Of a stretch of DNA of 64,000 bases, positions 24,412 to 32,757 are shown piece after piece. Positions within the stretch are counted from its first letter, which is position 1. The number at the start of each line of letters is the position of its first letter. Location of the stretch: the NCBI RefSeq assembly GCF_003633725.1, contig NZ_RBIJ01000004.1:62001-126000 (forward strand), written 5' to 3'. A program made the position numbers and the translations under genes. Origin of the DNA: Brockia lithotrophica (lineage in GTDB: Bacteria > Bacillota > Bacilli > Thermicanales > DSM-22653). The notes under the pieces are model-generated. The model saw nothing but the letters and a program-made list of their open reading frames with translations. It searched no databases and was not told the DNA's origin.

Positions 24412-25188
24412 ATGAGCCTGCTGCAAAAGGTGCGAAAGATCAACCGACTTCTTCAGACGTCTGCCACTACGCACGTAAACTTTCACGAGATGGCCGAAGT
24501 CCTCCGGGACACGATCGAGGCCAACGTGTACATTTTGAGCCGCAAGGGGAAGGTGCTCGGGTACTCCCTGCACCACGAAATCGAAAACGAGAGGATGAAG
24601 GAAATCCTCTCCGAGCGCCGCTTCCCCGAGTGGTACAACGAAGAGCTCCTCAAGGTCACGGAGACGCGGACGAACATCCCCATTGAGGACGTGCTTACGG
24701 CTTTCCCCGTGGAAATGAAAGACGAGTTCAAGGACGGGCTTACGACCGTCGTCCCGATCGTGGGCGCCGGCGACCGCCTGGGTACGCTTGTCCTTGCCCG
24801 ACTCCACAAAGAATTTACGGAGGATGACCTCGTGCTCGCCGAATACGGGGCGACCGTCGTCGGCACGGAAATCCTGCGCGAGCGCGCCGAAATGATCGAA
24901 CAAGATGCGCGCAACCGCGCCATCGTGCAGATGGCCATAAGCTCCCTTTCCTACAGCGAGCTCGAAGCTGTGGAGCACATTTTCGAAGAACTCGGGGGTA
25001 CGGAGGGTCTCCTCGTGGCGAGCAAGATCGCCGACCGCGTGGGGATTACCCGTTCCGTGATCGTAAACGCCCTGCGCAAGTTGGAAAGCGCCGGCGTGAT
25101 CGAGTCCCGTTCTCTGGGGATGAAGGGGACGTACATCAAGATCCTCAACGACAAGCTCCTGGAAGAGCTCGCCAAGGTGCGGAGCTGA
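24412..25188 (+). CDS. codY: GTP-sensing transcriptional pleiotropic regulator CodY
   Basis: A 258-residue global repressor that senses branched-chain amino acids and GTP. The N-terminal GAF domain ([21 protein letters not shown] split over its first 25 residues, through about 155) and the C-terminal winged helix ([20 protein letters not shown], then [15 protein letters not shown]) are both complete, and the length is that of the family. ATG 24412 follows AAAGGGGG with about 8-nt spacing; the frame upstream to 24355 is not credible. It is followed by a clear terminator and then by fla/che. In B. subtilis CodY represses the fla/che promoter, so the adjacency is functionally meaningful. Confidence 0.97.
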   Translation: MSLLQKVRKINRLLQTSATTHVNFHEMAEVLRDTIEANVYILSRKGKVLGYSLHHEIENERMKEILSERRFPEWYNEELLKVTETRTNIPIEDVLTAFPVEMKDEFKDGLTTVVPIVGAGDRLGTLVLARLHKEFTEDDLVLAEYGATVVGTEILRERAEMIEQDARNRAIVQMAISSLSYSELEAVEHIFEELGGTEGLLVASKIADRVGITRSVIVNALRKLESAGVIESRSLGMKGTYIKILNDKLLEELAKVRS

Positions 25189-25215
25189 TCCCTCGTCGTC
25201 GTGGCTAAGGGTGTA

Positions 25216-25261
25216 GGCGGGATTCACGGAGGAGGACGTGGGTCCCGCCTTTTTCTTTTTC
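25216..25261 (+). terminator. Rho-independent terminator after codY
   Basis: Stem GGCGGGA / TCCCGCC with additional inner pairing (CACG / CGTG), then TTTTTCTTTTT. A textbook terminator that closes the codV-hslV-hslU-codY unit. Confidence 0.88.
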
Positions 25262-25286
25262 TTAGGAAATTCTTCTCTCATACAAT
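25258..25286 (+). promoter_or_regulatory. Candidate SigA promoter for the fla/che operon
   Basis: TACAAT at 25281-25286 is a good -10. The -35 at 17 bp (TTTCTT) is weak and falls in the T-run of the codY terminator, so the call is tentative. It would give a ~185-nt leader to flgB. Nothing better is visible between 25262 and 25478; a core 0A-like heptamer TGTCGAA is at 25418-25424. Confidence 0.32.
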
Positions 25287-25478
25287 GTGCCGGTATTTCG
25301 AGTCTTAGGACTTTGGGCCAACGAAGACGGGAAATCTCGGGGGATTTGAGCCTTTTAATCTATTGCGGGACGGAAGGAGTTTCCATACCCTTAGGCGTAG
25401 AGGATTCGGTCTCTTTGTGTCGAAAAAGGATGTACAAGGGCGGGCCGGGGGTGAACATCCAGCCAAAGGAGGGAGAGG

Positions 25479-25880
25479 ATGGGCGTAAGTCCCGTGACCG
25501 ACGCCCTACACCGTGCGGTTCGCGTTTCGTTTGCCGTGCGCGACGTCGCGGCGCACAACCTGGCCAACGCGGATACCCCCGGGTACAAGCGGTTTGCCGC
25601 GGTGTTGGCGGAGGTAGACCGCGGCGCAGAGGGAAAAGGTTCGTGGGAGGCCCGCCGCACGGACGTTCGACACTTTCCCTTTTTCGCAGAGAAATCCGGA
25701 GAGGCTCCTCCGGTACGCGTCGTCCGGGACGAGACCACGAGCGCGCGGCTCAACGGAAACAACGTAGACGTGGATGCGGAGCTCGTCCGTCTCATGGACG
25801 AGCAGCTCCGCGCCTACACCCTCCTCGGTCTTCTCGGGCAGACGTACGCCCGCTACCGCGATGCCTTGCGCGGTTCGTGA
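25479..25880 (+). CDS. flgB: Flagellar basal-body rod protein FlgB
   Basis: A 133-residue proximal rod subunit. The rod-protein N-terminal motif RDVAAHNLANADTPGYKRF is clear, and the C-terminal heptad helix EQLRAYTLLGLLGQTYARYR is as expected. ATG start with AAAGGAGG 8 nt upstream. First gene of the fla/che operon that extends to sigD; spacing to flgC is 62 bp. Confidence 0.94.
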   Translation: MGVSPVTDALHRAVRVSFAVRDVAAHNLANADTPGYKRFAAVLAEVDRGAEGKGSWEARRTDVRHFPFFAEKSGEAPPVRVVRDETTSARLNGNNVDVDAELVRLMDEQLRAYTLLGLLGQTYARYRDALRGS

Positions 25881-25942
25881 GGTGCGAAAGGCCCTTCGCG
25901 CGCAAGGCGCTTTCCGCCGAAGGACGCAGGGGGTGAAACGCG

Positions 25943-26377
25943 GTGTTCCTCTCCTCGTTTCGCATCAGCGGGTCCGCGATTACGGCGGGACGGCTTCGCC
26001 TGGACCTCATTGCGGAAAACCTGGCCAACGCCGATTCGACCCGGGTAGACGGGCGGGAAGGCCCGTACCGGCGAAAGCTGGCCGTATTTGAAGCGGTCGA
26101 AGGGGGAGGCTTTGCCGACGCCTTGGCGGCCGCCTCGTCTTCTCTCGGGGGAGTACACGTGCGGGCCGTCGTAGAAGATCCCGCCCCGCCCAAGTTGGTC
26201 TACGATCCTGAGCATCCGGACGCGGAGGCGGACGGCTACGTACGCTACCCCAACGTCGACGCCCCCAAGGAAATGGCCGATCTCTTGGCGGCGCAAAGGT
26301 ACTACGAGCTCAACGCAAACGTCCTCGACGCGTCCAAGGCATTGGTTCAGCGGCTTCTCGACCTCGGCCGTGCCTAG
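25943..26377 (+). CDS. flgC: Flagellar basal-body rod protein FlgC
   Basis: A 144-residue rod subunit. ISGSAITAGRLRLDLIAENLANADST at the N terminus is the rod motif, seen here from residue 8; the C-terminal YVRYPNVDAPKEMADLLAAQRYYELNANVLDASK half matches FlgC. GTG start with GGGGGTGA upstream. Lies between flgB and fliE as in most operons. Confidence 0.94.
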   Translation: MFLSSFRISGSAITAGRLRLDLIAENLANADSTRVDGREGPYRRKLAVFEAVEGGGFADALAAASSSLGGVHVRAVVEDPAPPKLVYDPEHPDAEADGYVRYPNVDAPKEMADLLAAQRYYELNANVLDASKALVQRLLDLGRA

Positions 26378-26404
26378 GCCCGAAGGAGGTGGCGTCCCGA
26401 GGAG

Positions 26405-26731
26405 TTGTGCCTCGGGCATTCGATGGACAAGCTCGTTTCCTTACCCGGAAGCGCTTCCGGCCTTCTGCGCCCGATCGAAGGGGGCGCGAGCTCCTCGAGA
26501 TTTGACGAAGCGTCGGGCTTTGCCGCGAACCTCCGTGATGCCCTACGCGAAATCGAAAGAAGCGAGCGTGAGGTTGCCGCGCTTTCCCAACGCGTGGCCG
26601 CCGGGGAACCCGTGCCCGTGGAGGAAGTCATCCTCAAGAGTCAGGAACTCACCTTCCTCGTACTTGCGGCGGCGGAGGTGCGCAACCGCGTGATCGAGGC
26701 GTACCACGACCTCATGCGCATGCCGCTCTAG
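26405..26731 (+). CDS. fliE: Flagellar hook-basal body protein FliE
   Basis: A 108-residue protein joining the MS ring to the rod. The diagnostic part is C-terminal: SQRVAAGEPVPVEEVILKSQ, then ELTFLVLAAAEVRNRVIEAY. Start uncertain: TTG 26405 is downstream of AAGGAGGTG and CGAGGAG, while ATG 26423 has no ribosome site but gives a length nearer the family's ~100. I took TTG. Confidence 0.88.
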   Translation: MCLGHSMDKLVSLPGSASGLLRPIEGGASSSRFDEASGFAANLRDALREIERSEREVAALSQRVAAGEPVPVEEVILKSQELTFLVLAAAEVRNRVIEAYHDLMRMPL

Positions 26732-26746
26732 GCGGGGGTTTCGGGG

Positions 26747-28321
26747 ATGGGAGAAATCGGACAAAGCATCCGGCAGATCGCGTCGCGGTTGGTGTCGTGG
26801 TACGGATCCCTTTCCCGAGGAGCGCGGATCGTCGGGATCTTCGGCATCGTCTTTTTCTTTCTCCTTCTCGTGTACCTCCTCTACGCCGTAAAGCACGTGG
26901 ACTATGTCCCCACCTATCGCAACCTATCGGAACGGGAAACCGGTGAAATCGCCGCCCGCCTTAAGGAACTCGGGGTACGCTATCGCATCACCGCCGACGG
27001 TCGCGGGATCGACGTCGAGCGCGACCGGGCGACGGAAGTCAAGGTCGCCCTCGCCAAGGAGGGAATCCCCCATCAGGGGACGATCACCCTCGAGGATCTC
27101 CTCAAGGGTTCCCCCTTCGGGTATTCCGAACGCGAGTTCAACGCTCTCACGCGGGAGGCGCGGCAGAACGCCTTGCGCAACCTCCTCGTTCGTGGGATTC
27201 GGGGGATCCGCGACGCACAGGTCCTCCTCGTGGAGCCGGAGCCGAGCATCTGGGTGAGCGACACCCCCCGAAGCGCTTCTGCGTCTGTCGTCCTCACCCT
27301 CGAGCCCGGGGTGGTCCTCACCCCCGAACAGGTGCGCGCCATCTACCACCTCATCGCCCACAGCGTTCCCAACCTCCCCGTGGAGAACATCGCCCTCACG
27401 GACCAAAGCGGTCGCCTCCTCGATCCGGGGGACGGGGTAGGGGGCGTGGACCAACTCCTCGCCGTGCGCCGACGTCTCGAGCAGGAAACCCAGCAGAGCA
27501 TCGAACGCCTTCTCGCGCCCATGCTCGCCGGTCGGGGGGAAGCCACCGTGCAGGTGACGTTGGCGCTCGACTTTTCCAAAGAGCAGCGCGAGGAGCAGCG
27601 CGTCGAACCTCAGGGCTCGGGAGACACCGGAGTGGTTTTGAGCCGGGAGACGCAGGAAGAAACGTGGAAGGGAGGGCCGCCGCCCGCGGCAGGGGTGCCC
27701 GGGGTCGGTGCCAACGAGCCGCCCACGTACCAGGCTCCGGCGGGAGGCGGCGGAGGCGGCGAAGGGTCGAGGCGCAGCGAACGCGTGAACTACGAGGTGA
27801 CGCGCGTCCACCAAATCCGGGAAGCCCAGCCCTTCCGCGTACGCAGCGTGGCGGTGAACGTCGCCGTCGGTCTCCCCGATCCCACCGCTCCGGAGGCGCA
27901 GAGGCTCAAAGAAGATATCCAGGCGGCGGTAGGCCAAGTGGCGGGCGCCCTTGTCGACACGCCGGGAGGGAGCGCCCAGGCCACCGTCCTCTTGTACGCC
28001 CGGACGTCACACCCGGCGCAGGCGCCCGGAGCGGCCCCCGGAGGTTGGCCGGGCGGTGTGTGGGTGTGGGCCTTCGGCGCGGGGCTCCTCCTTCTCCTCG
28101 CTGGCGGTCTCTTCTTCCTCCGCCGTCGGCGGGAGGAGGTTTCGGTACCGCCGCCCTCCGCGGTCGAGGTTCCGCCGAAGGAGGCCGCGCGGAGCGAAGA
28201 ACCTCTCGTCCTCGAGGTTACCGACGAGGAGCGGATGCTTCGGCAGCTCGCCCGTCTGGCCGAAGAGCGGCCCAAGGAGTTCGCTCAAATCTTGCGCGCC
28301 TGGCTTAAGGAAGAAGCCTGA
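26747..28321 (+). CDS. fliF: Flagellar MS-ring protein FliF
   Basis: A 524-residue membrane protein whose multimer makes the MS ring. Two transmembrane helices are visible: IVGIFGIVFFFLLLVYLLYA near residue 32 and VWVWAFGAGLLLLLAGGLFF near residue 435. Between them are the ring-building motifs (NLSERETGEIAARLKELG, VRGIRGIRDAQVLLVEPE). A Gly-rich linker (YQAPAGGGGGGEGS) is a notable low-complexity stretch. The C-terminal tail beyond residue 470 is the FliG-binding part (DEERMLRQLARLAEERP). 15 bp from fliE. Confidence 0.95.
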   Translation: MGEIGQSIRQIASRLVSWYGSLSRGARIVGIFGIVFFFLLLVYLLYAVKHVDYVPTYRNLSERETGEIAARLKELGVRYRITADGRGIDVERDRATEVKVALAKEGIPHQGTITLEDLLKGSPFGYSEREFNALTREARQNALRNLLVRGIRGIRDAQVLLVEPEPSIWVSDTPRSASASVVLTLEPGVVLTPEQVRAIYHLIAHSVPNLPVENIALTDQSGRLLDPGDGVGGVDQLLAVRRRLEQETQQSIERLLAPMLAGRGEATVQVTLALDFSKEQREEQRVEPQGSGDTGVVLSRETQEETWKGGPPPAAGVPGVGANEPPTYQAPAGGGGGGEGSRRSERVNYEVTRVHQIREAQPFRVRSVAVNVAVGLPDPTAPEAQRLKEDIQAAVGQVAGALVDTPGGSAQATVLLYARTSHPAQAPGAAPGGWPGGVWVWAFGAGLLLLLAGGLFFLRRRREEVSVPPPSAVEVPPKEAARSEEPLVLEVTDEERMLRQLARLAEERPKEFAQILRAWLKEEA

Positions 28322-28345
28322 AGCGGCGTTCAGGGGGTGGCAGAG

Positions 28346-29359
28346 ATGCCCCGCTCGACTAAGGAACTCACGGGCAAGGAAAAGGCGGCGGTGCTCCTCA
28401 TAGGCCTCGGGCCGGAGGTTTCGGCCAAGGTCCTTCGGCACCTCACGGACGAGGAGATCGAGGAGCTCACCCTCGAAATCGCCGCCACGCGGCACGTCCC
28501 CTCCGAACTCCGCAACCAGATCATCAAGGAATTTCACGAACTCGTCCTCGCCCAGACCTACATCGCGGAAGGCGGAATCTCCTATGCCCGCGAGGTGCTG
28601 GAAAAGGCGCTCGGTCGCGACAAGGCCGTGGATATCCTAAAGCGGCTCACCTCCATGCTCCAGGTGCGCCCCTTCGACTTCCTCAAACAGACGGATTCCA
28701 TGCAGCTTCTCCACTACCTCCAGGAAGAACATCCCCAGACGATCGCTCTCGTCCTCTCGTATTTGGAGCCAAAGCAGGCGGCGGAAATCCTCGCCTCGCT
28801 TCCGCCCGAACGCCAAGGGGACATCGCCTTTCGCATGGCGACGATGCGCGGGGCGAGTCCGGAGGCGATCTACGAGGTGGAGCGGATCCTCGAGCAAAAG
28901 CTCGCCTCTACGGGAATCGCGGACATCACGCAGGTGGGCGGCGTGGACGCAGTCGTGCAGATCTTGAACCTCGTCGACCGCTCCACGGAGCGCGCGATCC
29001 TCGAGCAGTTGGAAACGACGGACCCCGAACTCGCGGAGGAAATCAAGAAGCGGATGTTCGTCTTCGAGGACATCGTGCTCTTGGACAACCGCTCGATCCA
29101 AAAGGTGATCCGTGAAGTGCCGCAGGAAGACCTCGTCCTCGCCCTCAAGGGGGCGAGCGAAGAGGTGCGCCAGCTCCTCTTTCGAAACATGTCGCAGCGC
29201 ATGGCGGAGAGCATCCGCGAGGAGATGGAGTACATGGGCCCCGTGCGCCTCCGCGACGTAGAAGAGGCACAAGGCCGCATCGTCGGCGTGATCCGCCGGC
29301 TCGAGGAACTCGGCGAGATCTACGTGCGGCGCGGAGGGGAGGATGAGCTCATTGAGTGA
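28346..29359 (+). CDS. fliG: Flagellar motor switch protein FliG
   Basis: A 337-residue C-ring protein that binds FliF, FliM and the stator. LTGKEKAAVLLIGLGPEVSA starts the N-terminal domain; the middle-domain EHPQT motif is in LQEEHPQTIALVLSYLEP; the C-terminal torque domain includes DIVLLDNRSIQKVIREV and the charged residues around REEMEYMGPVRLRDVEEAQ. ATG 28346 has AGGGGGTGG at 6 nt; a GTG at 28337 lies within that site. It overlaps fliH by 17 bp. Confidence 0.96.
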   Translation: MPRSTKELTGKEKAAVLLIGLGPEVSAKVLRHLTDEEIEELTLEIAATRHVPSELRNQIIKEFHELVLAQTYIAEGGISYAREVLEKALGRDKAVDILKRLTSMLQVRPFDFLKQTDSMQLLHYLQEEHPQTIALVLSYLEPKQAAEILASLPPERQGDIAFRMATMRGASPEAIYEVERILEQKLASTGIADITQVGGVDAVVQILNLVDRSTERAILEQLETTDPELAEEIKKRMFVFEDIVLLDNRSIQKVIREVPQEDLVLALKGASEEVRQLLFRNMSQRMAESIREEMEYMGPVRLRDVEEAQGRIVGVIRRLEELGEIYVRRGGEDELIE

Positions 29360-30152
29360 GGCGACGGGTCTCTTCAAAGGTCCCGGGGTCGAACGGGCGT
29401 CCCCTTTGCGCCTCGACCCACCGGCCCCCTTCCGCGAATTTCCGGAGGATCGGAAACCGCAGGCGCCCGACGGAGCCGGCGGATCGCGTCTCGAGTCGCT
29501 CCTCCGCAAACGGGCGCTCCTCGAGCGCGAGCGCATCTTGCGCGAGGCGCGGGAAGCTCTGGCCCGCGAGGAGGCAGAGAGGCGGCGCGTTTGGGAGGAA
29601 GAGGCGCGCCGCGTGCGGGACGAGGCCCGCCGGGAAGGATACGCCGCCGGCTTTGCCGAGGGGAGTGCCGCGGCGCGCCGCGAGGCGGAGGCAGTGCTCG
29701 CCGAACGCCTCGAAAAGCTTGCGGAAGCCCAGGAGGCGCTTCTCGCCGAGTGCGACGCGATGCGCAGGGCGCTCCTCCGCGAGGCGGAAGAGGCGGTGTT
29801 TCTCCTCGCGGAAACCGTCGTGCGCGAGGCCCTACGGGACGAAGAACGGCTCGTTCGGTACGTGCGGGCTCAGCTCCGCGAGCGGCTCGAAGGAGGACAG
29901 GCGATCCTCTACGTCGCTCCAGAAGACTTTCCCGTGGTGCGGCGGCTTTCCGCCGAGGGAGAGTTGTCTTCGGACGTCGGACCTCTTTCTCGCTTCGAAC
30001 TCCGCATCGACCCCCGGCTGGCCCGTGGGGATTTCCGACTCGAGGTCGCCCGCGGGGTATACGAGGGAAGCGTGCACGCGCAAGTGCACCGGCTCCTCGA
30101 GGCTTGGAAGCGGTACCAAGAAGTCGGCGGCGACCCCGGTCGGGAGGGGTGA
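29343..30152 (+). CDS. fliH: Flagellar export ATPase regulator FliH
   Basis: A 269-residue stalk protein that binds FliI. The central region (about 60-150) is a long coiled coil extremely rich in Arg, Glu and Ala (EREILREAREALAREEAERR-like), including one GxxxG-type stretch GYAAGFAEGSAAARREAEA. The C-terminal domain (LRIDPRLARGDFRLEVARG) is the conserved FliI-binding region. ATG start inside the end of fliG with GGAGGGGAGG directly upstream. Two bp from the fliI start. Confidence 0.88.
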   Translation: MSSLSEATGLFKGPGVERASPLRLDPPAPFREFPEDRKPQAPDGAGGSRLESLLRKRALLERERILREAREALAREEAERRRVWEEEARRVRDEARREGYAAGFAEGSAAARREAEAVLAERLEKLAEAQEALLAECDAMRRALLREAEEAVFLLAETVVREALRDEERLVRYVRAQLRERLEGGQAILYVAPEDFPVVRRLSAEGELSSDVGPLSRFELRIDPRLARGDFRLEVARGVYEGSVHAQVHRLLEAWKRYQEVGGDPGREG

Positions 30153-30154
30153 AG

Positions 30155-31471
30155 ATGGGCTACGTGTTTTTCGAAGGCTTGCGCGAGGCCGTGCGCCGCG
30201 TCGATCCCGTAGAACTCGTCGGGCGGGTGACGAGGGCTGTGGGTCTCATGGTGGAGTCCCTCGGTCCGGACGTGCGCCTAGGGGAAACCGTGCGCATCGT
30301 GTCCGACGACGGCGAAGTCCTCGCGGAAGTCGTCGGGTTCGAAGGGGAGCGCGTCCGCCTCATGCCTCTCGGGGAAGTGGGGGCGATTGCCCCGGGGGCG
30401 CGCGTGCACGCCTTGCGGCGCCCGCACACCGTGGAGGTGGGGTCGGACCTGCTCGGCCGCGTGCTCGACGGCTTGGGTTGTCCCATGGACGGCCGCGGGT
30501 TTCGCCCGCCGTTCTTCCGCTTGCGCCTCGTCCGCGAACCACCCCGCCCCCTCGAAAGGCCGCCGATCGACGAACCCCTCCCGGTAGGCGTACGGGCCAT
30601 CGACGGGCTCCTCACCGTAGGGCGCGGGCAGCGCGTGGGGATCTTCGCCGGAAGCGGGGTGGGGAAGAGCACGCTCCTGGGAATGATCGCCCGGGGGACG
30701 ACGGCGGACGTGACGGTCATCGGGCTCATCGGCGAGCGGGGTCGGGAAGTCCGGGAATTCCTCGAACGAGACCTCGGTCCCGAGGGGTTGGCGCGTGCCG
30801 TCGTCGTTGCGGTGACCTCCGACGAGCCGCCCCTCCTCCGCCTCAAAGGGGCCTACCTCGCCACGGCCCTTGCCGAACACTTCCGCGATCAGGGTATGGA
30901 CGTCCTCCTCCTCCTCGACTCCGTGACGCGCGTGGCCATGGCGGCACGCGAAGTCGGACTTGCCGCAGGCGAACCGCCCACGACAAAGGGGTACCCGCCG
31001 TCTGTGTTTGCCCTCCTTCCGAGGCTCATGGAACGGGCGGGTACGGCGCCGCGAGGATCGATCACCGCCTTTTACACCGTCCTCGTGGAGGGCGACGACC
31101 TCGCCGATCCCGTGGCCGATCACGCCCGGAGCATCTTGGATGGGCACATCGTCCTCAGCCGGTCTCTCGCGCAAAAGGGCCACTTTCCCGCCATCGACGT
31201 CCTCGCGAGCACGAGCCGCCTCATGCACGCGCTCGTGTCGCCGGAGCACAGGCTCTTGGCCGCGCGCCTTCGCCGGCTTCTCGCCGTCTACCGGGAACAC
31301 GAAGACCTCGTGCACATCGGGGCGTACCGGGCGGGGCAAAACCCGGACCTCGACGAGAGCTTGGCCTACCTTTCCCGCATCGAACGTTACCTCGTCCAAG
31401 ACCGCGACGCGCCGACGACGTTTTCTGCGGCCGAAGAGGGGCTCCGGGAAGTCTTTGCCGACACCTCGTAG
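30155..31471 (+). CDS. fliI: Flagellum-specific ATPase FliI
   Basis: A 438-residue F1-beta-like ATPase that powers export unfolding. Walker A GSGVGKST begins at residue 166, followed by GLIGERGREVREFLE, Walker B VLLLLDSVTRVAMAAREV, and the family signature PPTTKGYPPSVFALLPRLME. C-terminal helical region intact. ATG 30155 with GGGAGGGGTGA upstream; the open frame extends far upstream through fliH but without relevance. Confidence 0.97.
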   Translation: MGYVFFEGLREAVRRVDPVELVGRVTRAVGLMVESLGPDVRLGETVRIVSDDGEVLAEVVGFEGERVRLMPLGEVGAIAPGARVHALRRPHTVEVGSDLLGRVLDGLGCPMDGRGFRPPFFRLRLVREPPRPLERPPIDEPLPVGVRAIDGLLTVGRGQRVGIFAGSGVGKSTLLGMIARGTTADVTVIGLIGERGREVREFLERDLGPEGLARAVVVAVTSDEPPLLRLKGAYLATALAEHFRDQGMDVLLLLDSVTRVAMAAREVGLAAGEPPTTKGYPPSVFALLPRLMERAGTAPRGSITAFYTVLVEGDDLADPVADHARSILDGHIVLSRSLAQKGHFPAIDVLASTSRLMHALVSPEHRLLAARLRRLLAVYREHEDLVHIGAYRAGQNPDLDESLAYLSRIERYLVQDRDAPTTFSAAEEGLREVFADTS

Positions 31472-31528
31472 GCCGTCTGGGTGCGCAAGGACTTTGGCTC
31501 CTCGCGCAAAGCTCGAGGAGGGATTGCG

Positions 31529-31975
31529 GTGAACCGCTGGTACCGACTCGAACATCTCGCCCACGTGGAGTCCCTCGTCCGCGCCGGGGAACTTCGCAGT
31601 CTCCGGGATTGGGCAGAACGCCTCGAGGACGACCTCACGCGCCTCCTCGAAGAGAAGCACCGAACGGAATACGCCCTTACCCGTACAGGACCCGGCACCG
31701 TATTGGACATGCAGACTGCCTATTCGTACCTTGCCGAACTCCGCGGGACGGCCCAAGCCCTTGCGGGGAGGCTCGAAGAAGCGCGGCGCAGGGCCGAGGA
31801 GGCCGAAGAAGCCGTACGGGAAAAGCGTACGGAGCGCGAGCGCTACCGAGTACTCCTCGGCTGGGAGGCGGAACGGGTGCGCCGGGAAACCCTCCGGCGT
31901 GAGCAGGGGGAAATCGACGCTCTGGCGGTGCGCTTCGTCCGCATGCGCTCGCCGGGCGCGGATTCGGAGACGTAA
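31529..31975 (+). CDS. fliJ: Flagellar export protein FliJ
   Basis: A 148-residue coiled-coil chaperone of the export ATPase. Recognised mainly by position between fliI and the MotE-like gene, by length, and by an almost continuous heptad pattern (LRGTAQALAGRLEEARRRAE). The N terminus NRWYRLEHLAHVESL fits the FliJ start. GTG 31529 is 7 nt from GAGGAGGG. Sequence conservation in this family is low. Confidence 0.8.
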   Translation: MNRWYRLEHLAHVESLVRAGELRSLRDWAERLEDDLTRLLEEKHRTEYALTRTGPGTVLDMQTAYSYLAELRGTAQALAGRLEEARRRAEEAEEAVREKRTERERYRVLLGWEAERVRRETLRREQGEIDALAVRFVRMRSPGADSET

Positions 31976-31987
31976 GGGGGGATCTCC

Positions 31988-32713
31988 GTGGAAGCTCAGG
32001 AGGACGTGCGGGCGAGCACGTGGGAAACCGTCCTCTTTCTCGTCGTCTTTCCCCTCATCGTCGCCTTGCTCCTTACGGCTGCGGTTCTACTCGCCTTCGG
32101 GATCGACGTCGTAAGCCCCGTCCTCGGAATGTTCCACAAGGCACCGGCTCCCGACGACGTTCGTCTCGAAGAGGCCGCCCGCACGCTTCAGGGGCTTCCG
32201 CCGGATGCGGCGGCAAAGCTCCTGCAAAACGTCGCTCCGGAGACGGCGGCGCTTTGGATGGAAAAGATGGACCTCGACTCCCGACGCCGCTTTTTGGCCG
32301 CCTTGCCCCCGGACGTCGCCGCCCAGCTCCTCGTCTTGCTCGTCAATCCGCCGAAGGCGCAAGGGGGAGAGGCGGAGCTCGTCCGCCTCGCCGGCGAGCT
32401 CGCCACCGTCCGCGCCCGGGCGGCCTCCCTCGAGGGGGAGAAGGCCGACCTCATGCGGCAGACCGCCGAACTCCAGAGCCGGATCCGCGACCTCGAGGCG
32501 AAAAACGCCTCCCTCCAGGGGAACCTCGATCTCCTTCGGACGCGTCTGAGCGTCTTGGACGGACGCCTAGGGGCCCTGGACCAAGATCTGGCGGCGCTTG
32601 CCGGGCGCAAGGACCCGTCGGCAAATGAGTCGGCGCTTCGCGAAGAAATCGCTGCCGTGCGCGCCGAGCTTTCCCGCCTTCGCGAGGCCCTCTCTACTCT
32701 TCCCGGTCCGTAG
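31988..32713 (+). CDS. ylxF: MotE/YlxF-like flagellar membrane protein
   Basis: A 241-residue protein in the ylxF slot between fliJ and fliK. One N-terminal transmembrane helix (LFLVVFPLIVALLLTAAVLL), then an MgtE-N-like helical domain (ARTLQGLPPDAAAKLLQNVA, ETAALWMEKMDLDSRRRFLA), then a C-terminal coiled coil (from about residue 145). MotE-type proteins with this layout chaperone the stator protein MotC in rhizobia; the role in Bacillales is not established. GTG start. 12 bp after fliJ. Confidence 0.75.
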   Translation: MEAQEDVRASTWETVLFLVVFPLIVALLLTAAVLLAFGIDVVSPVLGMFHKAPAPDDVRLEEAARTLQGLPPDAAAKLLQNVAPETAALWMEKMDLDSRRRFLAALPPDVAAQLLVLLVNPPKAQGGEAELVRLAGELATVRARAASLEGEKADLMRQTAELQSRIRDLEAKNASLQGNLDLLRTRLSVLDGRLGALDQDLAALAGRKDPSANESALREEIAAVRAELSRLREALSTLPGP

Positions 32714-32757
32714 GTGCCCCTGTCTTCGGGAGCCTTTGGGAAAGGAGGTGAAGAGCT

